Assembly: GCF_963583255.1 (NCBI RefSeq)
Contig: NC_084811.1
Location: 17,440,088-17,504,087, forward strand
Source: Pyrus communis
Lineage: Eukaryota > Streptophyta > Magnoliopsida > Rosales > Rosaceae
Reading direction: 5' to 3'
Length of the DNA: 64,000 bases
In this document: positions 23,179 through 32,853 of the stretch, in pieces
Numbering within the stretch: the stretch's first letter is position 1
How the letters are laid out: every line of letters starts with the position of its first letter
Made by a program: the position numbers and the translations under genes
The notes under the pieces: generated by a model
Told to the model about the DNA's origin: nothing
What the model saw: only the letters and a program-made list of their open reading frames with translations
Database searches by the model: none

Positions 23179-25169
23179 TGATGTGATATATAATAGCACA
23201 CAAATTAAACCCTCTTTTTGACAATTGTAGTATAGATATAAGTAGGGATCGTTCTAGGCCGGGGATTAGGAGGGATTGCTAATCTAATGAAAACTGACTC
23301 AAAGATACAAAAATATGCTTAAAAACACTTAAACAAACTCAAAGACTCTTAACTAAACCTATATGACTCAAAATAAACTCAAAAGACTCAAAACAACAAA
23401 AAACAATCAAAAAGACTTAAACTAGACTCTAGGACTTACTTTGGATGAAAATTGAATTAGTTTTGACTCAAAACACTTAAAAACACACAATAGCTTAGAT
23501 TCTAACCTAATTGACACTTAAAACAAAGGGGGGTTTTGGTTTTGACGAATTTGAATTAAAACAAAACAGAAACTAAACTAGACAAAGTTATGAACGAATT
23601 TGGGTATATGGATGGATGATTAGCTAGCTAGAGGGTCATTCTCCACACATGACACACTTGCATACAAATTGATTTCCAGTTGCTTTTCGATAAACCATGA
23701 ACCTCAACACCCCAGATTAACCGTGACATCACTAATTAACCCTCAGATTTTCCTTAAGTTATTGGATTGGATGACATCATACGACAACCCAAAGCATTCT
23801 TCAAAAGTTCCCTACATGACATCATAATAGAGATACAATCAAAGATCATTACGTTCAATGAAAATCATAAGCATTGACAAAGCACTTGTAACTATGACAT
23901 CATGATACTCATGCTAGGAATTTACTTAACATGATTGTGAAAACAACCTTAACTACTTGTGAACATAAGTTTGTAACGATTATGTGAAACTCCCTTATAT
24001 TCTAGCAACAAATTCAAGCATGCAAATTAAGTGTTCACCCTTAATCAACAAACAAGAATAAGTTATCCATCAAACGGTTAAGTAAATTGCATTCACAATT
24101 TATGAAATCACAACTGAAATTAATCAATTCATATTGCAAATATAATCATGGTTTCAAAGTCTCCTCTAGCCAAAACAAAATTAGTTCCTCATGTTTACAA
24201 CAAAACAAAGAGAATATAAATTAAACATTGAAAACAAAGATTGAATACACCTAGAAATGCTCCAATAATCCAAGTTTGAATGGCCAAAACGTCCAAGGCT
24301 TCTCATCTCTTCTTTCTCCTTCTTTGTTGCGGCACAAGGGTGTTTGGGTATGAATTATGGTGATGGATGGATAGGTTGGATGGTGGTAGAGGGTGGATGA
24401 TGGCTGAATGAATGGGGAGAATGAGGAATAATTCGAATGGATGTGTATGGATGTCTAAAGTCTCCAATATGTGCGGCAGATTATGTATATATAGAGGGAG
24501 AAAGGTTAAGGCCTTAATTAATTAATTTGGGTAGGTTTTAAGACTCCAAATCCTCCAACAAAAGGGTAACAAATCAGAATCCTAAGAGAAAAGGAAAGGA
24601 AAGTTGCGGCATTGACTAGAAGAAAAGGGGAAAGAAGATATATGGCAGATTTTGGAAGAAAAGGGTAAGGATATATGCGGCAAGGACTAGGATAGTGCAA
24701 GGGATCTTTGGTTTGTGTCCTAAAATACATAAGGTACCTTCAAAGTTGTTGGAACTTAGGGATATTTAGGATTAGGAAAGGTTAAACCAAAATAGGAAAC
24801 CTTGGCTTAACTTTCCTACTTTGATTAGGAATACTTCTTTGACTAGGAATCCTTCTTTGCATAGGAATCCTACTTTGATTAAGAATCCTTCTTTGAATTG
24901 GAATCCTACTTTGATTAGGAATCCTTCTTTGATTAGGAATCCTAACATCTTTAAGTCTTCAATTTCGTCCATTCCTTTTGCTCCAAGCATATGCTATCCA
25001 TTCCAAGCGCAATTTTGCTCCAAAATGCTCCAAAATGCACCTTTTTGCTTCCTTAGCCATATGAACCTAAAAACACATGAAAATAGCTTAAACTACTAAA
25101 ATAACTATGAACTAACAACATAAATGTACGAAAACAAGCTAACTAAGTCGCCTAAATATGCTCCTATCA
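23179..25169 (-). mobile_element. Family-A solo LTR (A2) in the Copia pol
   Basis: 1991 bp, from TGATGTGATATATAATAG to CTCCTATCA, the same ends and internal layout as the other family-A LTRs. Perfect TSD TCTAG (23174-23178; 25170-25174). Excision rejoins TWVLV to PSFGDNN in frame. No PBS, PPT or second LTR, so it arose by LTR-LTR recombination. Minus-strand frames inside (24518-24730, 24772-24990) are not genes. Confidence 0.9.
24813..24942 (+). repeat. 17-18 bp minisatellite in solo LTR A2
   Basis: About seven units of CTTTGATTAGGAATCCTT with variants. It is not present in the other family-A LTR copies here, so it expanded in this copy or lineage. Confidence 0.8.
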
Positions 25170-25174
25170 TCTAG

Positions 25175-26611
25175 TTCCTTCTTTTGGTGATAATAATGTT
25201 ATAGGAAGTAAATGAGTATATAAAATAAAGAGAATTAGTGATGATTCAGTTTCAAGATATAAAGCCCGATTGGTCGCACAAGGTTTTAGTCAAGAACAAA
25301 TGCTTGATTATACCGAAACATTTAGTCCTGTTGTTCGCCATATGACTATGAGATTAATCTTGTCTTTAGCTACAACACATAAGTGGGATCTTCGACAATT
25401 GGATGTTAAGAATGCTTTCTTGCATGGTGAATTGCAAAAAGAGGTTTATATGAAGCAACCTCAAGGATTTATCAATCCTCAGTTTCCCACTCATGTTTGT
25501 AAACTAGTGAAGTCCTTATATGGTTTGAAGCAAGCTCTTTAAGCTCGGAATGCTAAATTCACTAGTTATTTACAAGCAATTGGCTTTCAAGTCTCTATTT
25601 CTGATTCAAGTCTCTTTGTCTAGGTGGTTGACACTTAGGTTGTTATTCTTCTTCTATATGTGGATGATATTATCATCACAGAATCCAGCACTCAGTTAAT
25701 CCAGTATGTGATTCATATTCTTAGTGAAGTCTTTGATCTTAAAACATGGGGGGCCTATTTTCTTGGTCTTCAAGTTACTTATAAGTCCAATGGCGATTTG
25801 TTTATCAATCAGGCTAAATATGTGAAGGATCTTCTTCACAAAGCAGGCAGGGATGATTGTACGTCCTGTTCTACACCATGTAAGCCTCATAACTAGGTTT
25901 TGACTTCAGAAGGAACATTGTTGCCAGATCCTACTTTATATAGGAGTCTTGTCGGGGCTCTTCAGTAACTAACTTTCACACAGCCTGACATAGCATTTAC
26001 TGTGAACACCGTGTGTCAGCATATGCATGCTCCTATGAATATTCATTTAGGAATGGTTAAGAGGATTTTGTGTTTTCTTAAGGGGACTATGCACTGTGGT
26101 TTAACTTACATCTCATAAGGTTCCTTGCAGCTAAATGCTTATAGTGATTCTGATTGGGCTGCTGATTTGACCACTAGGCAATTTATTATTGGTTATGTAG
26201 TATTTTTGGGAGAAAATCCAATTTCCTGGCAGTCGAAGAAAAATCATATGTTTCAGGTAGTTCTACTGAAGCTGAATATCGTGCATTAGCTTATACCATT
26301 GCAGATATTGCTTAGATCCGACTTCTTCTCAAGGGTGTACATGAATGCTTGCCTATTCCACCTATTATATTTTGTGATAATCAGTCTGCTATTGCTCTCA
26401 ATTTGAATCATGTTCAGCATTCTCGTATCAAACACTTGGAGATAGATTTCCATTTTGTTGGTGAATGAGCATAAACTGGCTATTTATTAGTTCAATACAT
26501 CTGCACTAAGGATCAAGTTACTGATGTCTTAACCAAAGGACTTCATAAACCCGATTTTCTACGCCATTGCTTCAATCTTAAGCTAGGTTATCTAGCTAAG
26601 ATTGAAGGGGG
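25175..26611 (+). pseudogene. Copia RT and RNase H (fragment 3 of 3)
   Basis: RT motifs in order: [52 protein letters not shown], then the catalytic YVDDIII near 25657. RNase H motifs follow: DWAADLTTRQF (about 26153), [20 protein letters not shown] (about 26372) and DVLTKGLHKPDF (about 26524). Stops at 25540, 25623, 25639, 25894, 25967, 26119 and 26314 and a frameshift near 26240 kill the frame. Several stops sit where the family has Trp or Gln, i.e. C-to-T or G-to-A change. The PPT TTGAAGGGGG lies at 26602-26611. Confidence 0.9.
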
Positions 26612-26838
26612 TATTGACCATGTCAGCAGTGCCAAATAGGCAATAGTTGCTTAAGACATAAGTTGGTGTAATTGAGATGTAGTATAAAAACTGATTTCCT
26701 TCTCATTGTATAAGAAAGTCGGTTGTGTTGTAAGAAAACGGTTATCAAATACACAAAGCTTCTTTCTTCTTTCTTCTTCCCCAAGGTTTTACTTTTGGGA
26801 TTTTCTGATTCTTATAGATTTGTATAGCTTAATTCACA
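26612..26838 (+). repeat. Copia 3' LTR
   Basis: Starts TATTGACCATGTC (probably mutated from TGTTGACC) right after the PPT, and ends AATTCACA. At about 227 bp it is a normal length for this Copia lineage. It has a TATA-like AGTATAAAAACTG at about 26680. The TSD cannot be checked because the 5' end is outside the window. Confidence 0.7.
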
Positions 26839-27502
26839 GTGTTATCACAAAGTACTAGGTTCGAGTATTGCATGCTCTAATCTGCTAAGTTGGGCCGAAA
26901 CTCAAGTTTGGCCGGGAGCCCTAGGCCATTTTCTGATCACCTCTGCCTAGCTTTTGGTTCCCATAGAGGTATAGAAATGTTCTCCTCGACCTAAGCTTCA
27001 TTTTGATACCTCTTTTACGAAAAATGGTTTAGGAATGACTATGTTGTGTTACTTAAGAAATTTCCAACGAAAATCCTTTTCAAGTTCGTGAGAATTCGGC
27101 AAAACTCAACTTTCCTAGCCACCTAGGGGCTTTAATTCTAGTATGCTTCTATTCCCATTGTTTCCTACTTCAAATTCATATAGTATATGCTTGTTTGGTG
27201 GGAAATTTTAGAGAGAAAAAATGATGTTGCTGTACTGTTTTTTTTTCAACATGGACCAAATTGCAAAAATTGTTGAAACTTTAGGGCTGTTTGGTAATTC
27301 TAAGAAGTTACCTCTAGTTTTAGGGGCAACTTTGTAAAATGGGAATTTTGGACAGATTAACTGTAATCTGCCCATTTTGTGTATGAGTAGTGTTTTAAGT
27401 ATTTTGCTAAGTCAATGTATCTTGGTATAGGTACAAGCTTATTCTAATTTACTAATGACAAGGCTTATCGAGAGCAAACAAGCTATGGTTATGTGAGTGG
27501 GT
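26839..27502. other. No feature recognised
   Basis: Mixed-composition sequence between the Copia end and LTR C. No open frame, RNA gene or clear repeat ends are seen; it is probably older repeat or intergenic DNA. Confidence 0.5.
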
Positions 27503-28783
27503 TGTAAACACGAAAAGTTCCTGCAACAAGAAACAAAAATACCGTGTACAAAATATATTTTGTATTAATGATTTTGGGGTTACAATCTCTTTGTAATTTG
27601 ATCCTCTGATTCTATCTTCGTATGGTGTAGGTTTGTGGATGAGCTGTTGATCCAAAGGGCCGTCGGGGCTTGATCTAAGGATGAACAGTTGATGAACGGA
27701 TCTTCAAGAGGCGTTGGGCTTGATCTTGAAGAATGGGTGTATGAGTTTGTTGAGGTTGTTGATCCAAAGGGCCGTTGGGGCTTGATCTTAGGATGAACGA
27801 TGAACACTTTCTTCAAGGGCCGTCGGGGCTTGATCTTGAATAATGGTTGTGTGGATTTCTTCAAGGGGCTTTTGGGCTTGATCTTGAATGAACGGATGAT
27901 GAACGATGAACACTTTCTTCAAGGGCCGTCGGGGCTTGATCTTGAATAATGGTTGTGTGGATTTCTTCAAGGGGCTTTTGGGCTTGATCTTGAATGAACG
28001 GATGATGAACGATGAACACTTTCTTCAAGGGCCGTCGGGGCTTGATCTTGAATAATGGTTGTGTGGATTTCTTCAAGGGCTTTTGGGCTTGATCTTGAAT
28101 GAACGGATGATGAACGGATCTTCAAGGCTTTTGGGCTTAATCTCGAAGAACGATTGGATGTGTGAATTTGTTGAGGTTGTTGATCCAAAGGGCCGTTGGG
28201 GCTTGATCTTAGGATGAACGGATGATGAACACTTTCTTCAAGGGGCCGTCGGGGCTTGATCTTGAGTCGGCGGAAGTTCTTCAAGGGCCGTTGGGCTTGA
28301 CCTTAGGACAAACGGATGATGAACACTTTCTTCAAGGGGCCGTCGGGGCTTGATCTTGAGTCGGCGGAAGTTCTTCAAGGGCCGTTGGGCTTGACCTTAA
28401 AGGAGGGTTTGACGAAGAACGAAGAGTGTTTTCTTGATCCTTCGGGATTTGCTTGAGAGCTTTAGAGTTTCAAGGCTTCAAGGTTTTGGTGTGATGTAGA
28501 TTCCTTTCTTTCTTTCTCTTCTTCCTTCTTTTCTCCTTCCTCCCAAAATGAATGCCTTGGCTTCCTATTTATAGAATTCCAAAACTTGATTTTTGGATTT
28601 AAATAATCAGATGAAATAAATCATTTCTGCCAGGTAATGACACGTGTCCTATTTGATGACTTTTCCAATTTATTTCAATTTTTCGTTGAGTCACACGCTA
28701 CATGTAAAATTTATGTGACACGTGAGCGTTGAAATTTTAATTATTGGTCAACATTCACTTCACCGAAATTTCGATGTCCACAA
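27503..28783 (-). repeat. LTR C (3' LTR of a second retrotransposon, minus strand)
   Basis: Minus strand starts TGTGGACATCGAAATTTC right after a PPT and ends CGTGTTTACA (plus TGTAAACACG at 27503); 1281 bp. A TATA box CTATAAATAG (minus; 28565-28574) lies about 210 bp into the LTR. Downstream of it, in the transcribed part, is a tandem array. The frames given by the array on the minus strand (repeating IKPRRPLKK and QDQAPTALEES) are by-products of the repeats. Confidence 0.75.
27640..28410 (-). repeat. 53/106-bp tandem array in LTR C
   Basis: The core GGGCCGTCGGGGCTTGATCT recurs about ten times. A precise 106-bp period is visible at TGAACACTTT (27801, 27907, 28013), each unit being a dimer of two related halves of about 53 bp. 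Outer units are diverged. Confidence 0.9.
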
Positions 28784-28796
28784 ATGCCCCCACTTC
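28784..28796 (-). other. Polypurine tract of element C
   Basis: Minus AAGTGGGGGCATT next to the LTR start TGTGGACATCG. It shows that the internal region lies to the right (28797-31166). Confidence 0.8.
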
Positions 28797-30575
28797 AAGG
28801 CGCGTCGTAGACATGTGCTTGTCACGTGTAGAAGATGTGTTTTGAAGTCCTTTAATGTAGATGTCAACCCAAGGGCCGTCGGGGCTTGATCTTGAATTGG
28901 GCTGGAAATTTCTTTAAGGGCCATCGAGGCTTGATCTTGAGTTCGACTGGAAGATTTTCTGATTTCCCCCAATCGTTGATTTTCCACAGGCTTAACCTTG
29001 AACTGGGCTGGAGATTTCTTCAAGGGCCATCGAGGCTTGATCTTGAGTTCGACTTGATCTTGAGTTCGACTGGAAGATTTTCTGATTTCCCCCAATCGTT
29101 GATTTTCCACAGGCTTAACCTTGAACTGGGTTGGAGATTTCTTCAAGGGCCATCGAGGCTTGATCTTGAGTTCGACTGGAAGATTTTCTGATTTCCCCCA
29201 ATCGTTGATTTTCCTTTGTGCTACTCTTGAACTGGGCAGCAGGATTCTTTTGGTCTCCCCCGAAGGTCTGAGCTTACTCCTTTTATCTGTTTCTTTGTTC
29301 AATCTCTCCAATTCGTATTGAAGAGGGTTAGAGGATAGCTCAGCATATGCAGTTGTTGCTTGTCTCCACATGCCTCAATGTATCATTTTCACTTACCTTA
29401 CTTGCTCCCATTTGCAGAAGTGGTCCCTTCTCTGGAAGTGTATCAACCGTTGAAGATGACTACTCGAGAGCAACGCTAGGTAAGCAACCAGGGAATAGAT
29501 TCCAGGCAGTCGATTCCAGATCGGAAGACTGACTCCAAGTGCCGGCTGATTGCTTCTTTCACTTTGCCATGCGAGTAAGAACAAGGACAAAGGAAAAGAC
29601 AAGGAAAAAGCATGATATGAGATACCTTTGCTTTCAAAGAAGCAGCGAATGAATCAGCACATATATTTGTTGTGCTTGTCTCCACATGCTTCGATGTATC
29701 ATTTTCACTTGCCTTACTTTCTCCCTTTGCAGAAGTGGTATTTCCTTATGCAGGTTTGGCATCTTCTCTTATAGTATTTGTCCTCTGATGTAGGAGTTGA
29801 ATGCAAACCTTGCATTTGAATGGACCATCACTTCTTGGTGGCAGCGCAAGTTTGAGTGGAGGTTCCGGCATATTGCTTTCTCTGTCCTTATCCTGGCAGG
29901 TGAGAACAAGGGCAAAGGAAAAGATAGGGAAAAAGCATGATATGAGATACCTTTGTTTTCGCCCTTGATGATATGAGATACCTTTGCTTTTGAAGAAGCG
30001 GTGAATGAATCGGCACATGTATTTGTTGTGCTTGTCTCCACATGCTTCGATCTATCGTTTCCTCCTGGCTCATCTGTACTCCATGTATCTGGTATCTTCT
30101 TTGGGGAAGAAGAAAAAATTGAGTATTTCGAGAGACTTTGCTGGGAGTGCGCCCTCAGAGGTGAGGAAGAGTTGGGCATTTTCTTCAGGTCTGCCTTGCC
30201 ATAAGAGATGAAGGTCGATGTATATAGGGATTTCTTAATAGCAAGTGGTGGTACTGTTCTTTTACCCTTGTCGACAAACGTCTCTTCGATATCTGAACTA
30301 CGCCTCTTTGATTTCTGAACGACGCCTCTTCGATTTCTGAACGAGCGCCACTTTTGACAAAGTTGCACGAGTTTTCTGAAAAGCAGAGAAAGCGTCGCCG
30401 AACTTTGCGCTTGTCGGCTAAAGACGTGTAGTTGCGATGATGGCCTCCACGTGTTTTTGACTTTGTCAGATATCTTTTGACAAAGTTGAACGCGTTTTCT
30501 GAAAAGCCGCGAACGCGTCGCCGAACTTCATGCTGGAAAATCCGGATTTTTGAATCGGTGGTCGTGTCGCCTTGG

Positions 30576-30585
30576 CTTTTTATAG
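30576..30585 (+). promoter_or_regulatory. TATA-like box of the second coiled-coil ORF
   Basis: CTTTTTATAG, 114 bp before the ATG at 30699. It is identical in sequence and almost in spacing to 12275-12284, and it too is preceded by the doubled TTGACAAAGTTG/CGTCGCCGAACTT block (about 30353-30410 and 30474-30533). Confidence 0.5.
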
Positions 30586-30698
30586 AGGTATCGATCACCT
30601 CCAACATGCACACTTTGAAGATCGCCCGTTTGTGAAAATCGTCTTCGGCCCTTTCTGATTTTACTACATCCACCTTTCTCTTTGAACACTTTTGAAAA

Positions 30699-31166
30699 AT
30701 GGCAAACCCATCGAACCTTAGCTTAGAATTGAGTCTCAGCAGTGATACGGGCGCGCCGCGTCAAGGTAACGTATGGTGCCCTTCTTTCTTATCTTCTAAC
30801 GGTCCTCTTACAGGTGAAGACTCCGTGATGCAGGACGCCACAACAGCTACAATAGTAGCTAGGAACCTCCTCACTCCAAAAGATAGTAGGCTGCTGTCAG
30901 GACGATCCGATGAGTTGGCCATTCAAGAGTCCCTTGCTCTTAGAGTTCAGTGTGCGAGCTCTGTGTCCAACATGGGCCAACGCCTGCTTGCTCGGTCCCG
31001 TCAGGTGGAATCATTGATGGCAGAGGTGGAAAATCTTAAGCAGGAGATCAAACAGCTTAAGTACGAGAATAGAAGTTTGCACGTGCTTGCAAATAACTAT
31101 TCGTCGGGCATGAAGAGGAAGCTTGATGAGCTGCAAGAATCTGAAGGTCGGATTCAAAGTGACCGT
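30699..31166 (+). pseudogene. Second copy of the coiled-coil ORF, truncated by the Athila-like element
   Basis: 156 codons homologous to 12398-12865: MANPSNLSLELSLSSDTGAP, and the same coiled coil (VESLMAEVENLKQEIKQLKY). No internal stop or frameshift. At 31167 the LTR of the Athila-like element begins, and its first bases TGA act as the stop. The Pro-rich MPSAP tail is lost. Differences from copy 1 include many third-position changes (for example in codons 17-35), suggesting selection on the protein before truncation. Confidence 0.7.
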
Positions 31167-32712
31167 TGATGAGTATATTTTATATTATATATTTAACCCT
31201 ATTCTTAGTATATTTTGGTTAATAATTTGGAAGAATTTTGATACTTTGAATTATATTTCCAATATAGGATTTTCGACTTCCTCTGGAGCAAAAGATGGTC
31301 AAATGGACGAATGTTGGAGTAATTCCAATTGGAGGACGTTCGTGAGTCACTTAGCTTGATTGTGTCAAAATATCAGATTTTTCTACCAAGCGATGATTTT
31401 CTGGCAATAAAATAAAGGAGCAATGTGCAGTGCTGAAATAGTGACGTTTCGGGCTTGAATTGCATTTTTGGAGCCGAAGATGACCTCGGATGGGTTTGTG
31501 GCCTTCTGGAGATGTGTTCAGAATGTTCTTATCTTTAAAACAAGCTATCTTGGGCCGGATTTGGAGGAGATTTGAGGCTAAAACGTGGCTGAACAGTTTC
31601 TGTGCAGCTTTTCCTAGTTTAATTAGGAATTTATTTTCTATTTTATTTTATTATTATTTAGTTTCTTAGTGGGAATAAAATACTGGATGGTTAGGGTTTT
31701 TGTGTTGGCTGGAGGGAGAGATATTAAAAGGGTCAGCCGTTCTAAATTAGGGGGCCTTTTTCATATATACAATTTTGGGGGAAAAAGAGGGGAGAACGGA
31801 TGCAACTTTTGGAGAGAAGATTTTGGGAAAAGTTTAGAGCTTTTCAGATTTTATTCTACAAGGTGTTTTCATTCTTTTTCTATTTCAATAAAAACTATGA
31901 TTTTTAGTATGAATATGCGTAACTAATTCTTTTTGCTAGGGCAAGGCCATGATCCTTAGCAAGAATATGTAGTCTCTTTTTATTTTGCTTATGAATTTAT
32001 GCATGCAGGTTTTGGAATGTTAATCACTGTGCTTTAAACTATCTATTTGTCTTAGTGATTCGCGACCATCAGGATATTTGGAAAAGTTAATTGATGCAAT
32101 TTTGGCGGAGGATTGTCCCTAAAATTGACTAAAGCTTCTTGTGGTTAATATGTGTAACCTCTTAGGATGGACGACACGTTTTAAGGGTTATATGGTTTTT
32201 TTTAAAAAGGTTTTCATAAAACTTAATGAGTCTTGCATGTTCACATTCGATCTGAACACCACGGACGGGTTGCATGTTAGATATACGTTATATGTTGGAG
32301 GTTCCAAGTAGGATATACTCTAGGAAAACCTAACTTTCAAAACATACATGTATGGTTCGTAAGTAATTTAGAAAAGCTACATAGGATTGTTAGGGTGACG
32401 GCGGAACCCTAGTACTTTTCTCATCTTTGAATCCTAAAAATTGTTCCCCGTATCTTTCTTTAAAGTTGTGGTTTTTAAGTAATCTTTTTAATTAAATTCG
32501 TTTTTCTTAGTTTAGGTCATTAAATCACCTCTTTCAAAAGAAAAACTTTGTTTTAATTAATTAGTTGAGAATTGATTTTGCTTTGATCTCTTTAAATTGA
32601 TCCTTGTGGAGAACGACCTTGCTTGAGCCAATTATACTACAATAACCTTGTTTCTCTTGCAAGTATTTTAGGTGTTTTTAACCCTTTTATGCAGGTGGTA
32701 AAAATCCTATCA
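31167..32712 (+). repeat. 5' LTR of the Athila-like element
   Basis: 1546 bp, TGATGAGTATATTTT...AATCCTATCA, PBS 6 bp downstream. The frame 31669-31926 recurs on the minus strand at 38929-39159 because of the inverted copy; it is not a gene. Confidence 0.88.
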
Positions 32713-32718
32713 AGAAAT

Positions 32719-32738
32719 TGGCGCCGCTGCCGGGGATT
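32719..32738 (+). other. PBS of the Athila-like element (tRNA-Asp type)
   Basis: TGGCGCCGCTGCCGGGGATT, complementary to the plant tRNA-Asp 3' end with one mismatch. Confidence 0.85.
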
Positions 32739-32853
32739 GATTTTAAATAGATTTTTGTCTATCATATTCTCAATTAATTATTCCCGTATATAATTAAAAA
32801 AAAAAAAAAAAAAAATTAATTTTCATTTTTTTTTTTTTTTTATTCTCTGCAGA

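Larger units (their letters stand above)
28797..31166 (-). mobile_element. Internal region of element C, truncated at 31166
   Basis: Begins with three 107-bp repeats (about 28895-29215; core CATCGAGGCTTGATCTTGAG), one with an extra TTGATCTTGAGTTCGAC. The minus strand then shows conserved but broken coding traces. The block SENDTSKHVETSTTN (with ADSFAASLKAKV) occurs at about 29600-29690, a variant at 29995-30070 and a degenerate one near 29350-29400, alongside ELSSNPLQYELERLNKETDK (29270-29330) and AISRHLESVF (about 29525-29555). This looks like an intron-containing sense gene with duplicated exons, function not recognised. The plus strand carries the shared promoter and coiled-coil ORF. No RT or integrase is seen, and the 5' LTR is missing beyond 31166. 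Confidence 0.6.

Noticed and set aside
27580..28284. Minus-strand ORFs with QDQAPTALEES repeats
   Set aside because: Frames of the 106-bp array in LTR C; the unit length is not a multiple of three, so the frames are not a maintained coding repeat.
27640..29215. CRISPR-like array
   Set aside because: Plant DNA; units are contiguous diverged tandem repeats without constant repeats and unique spacers.
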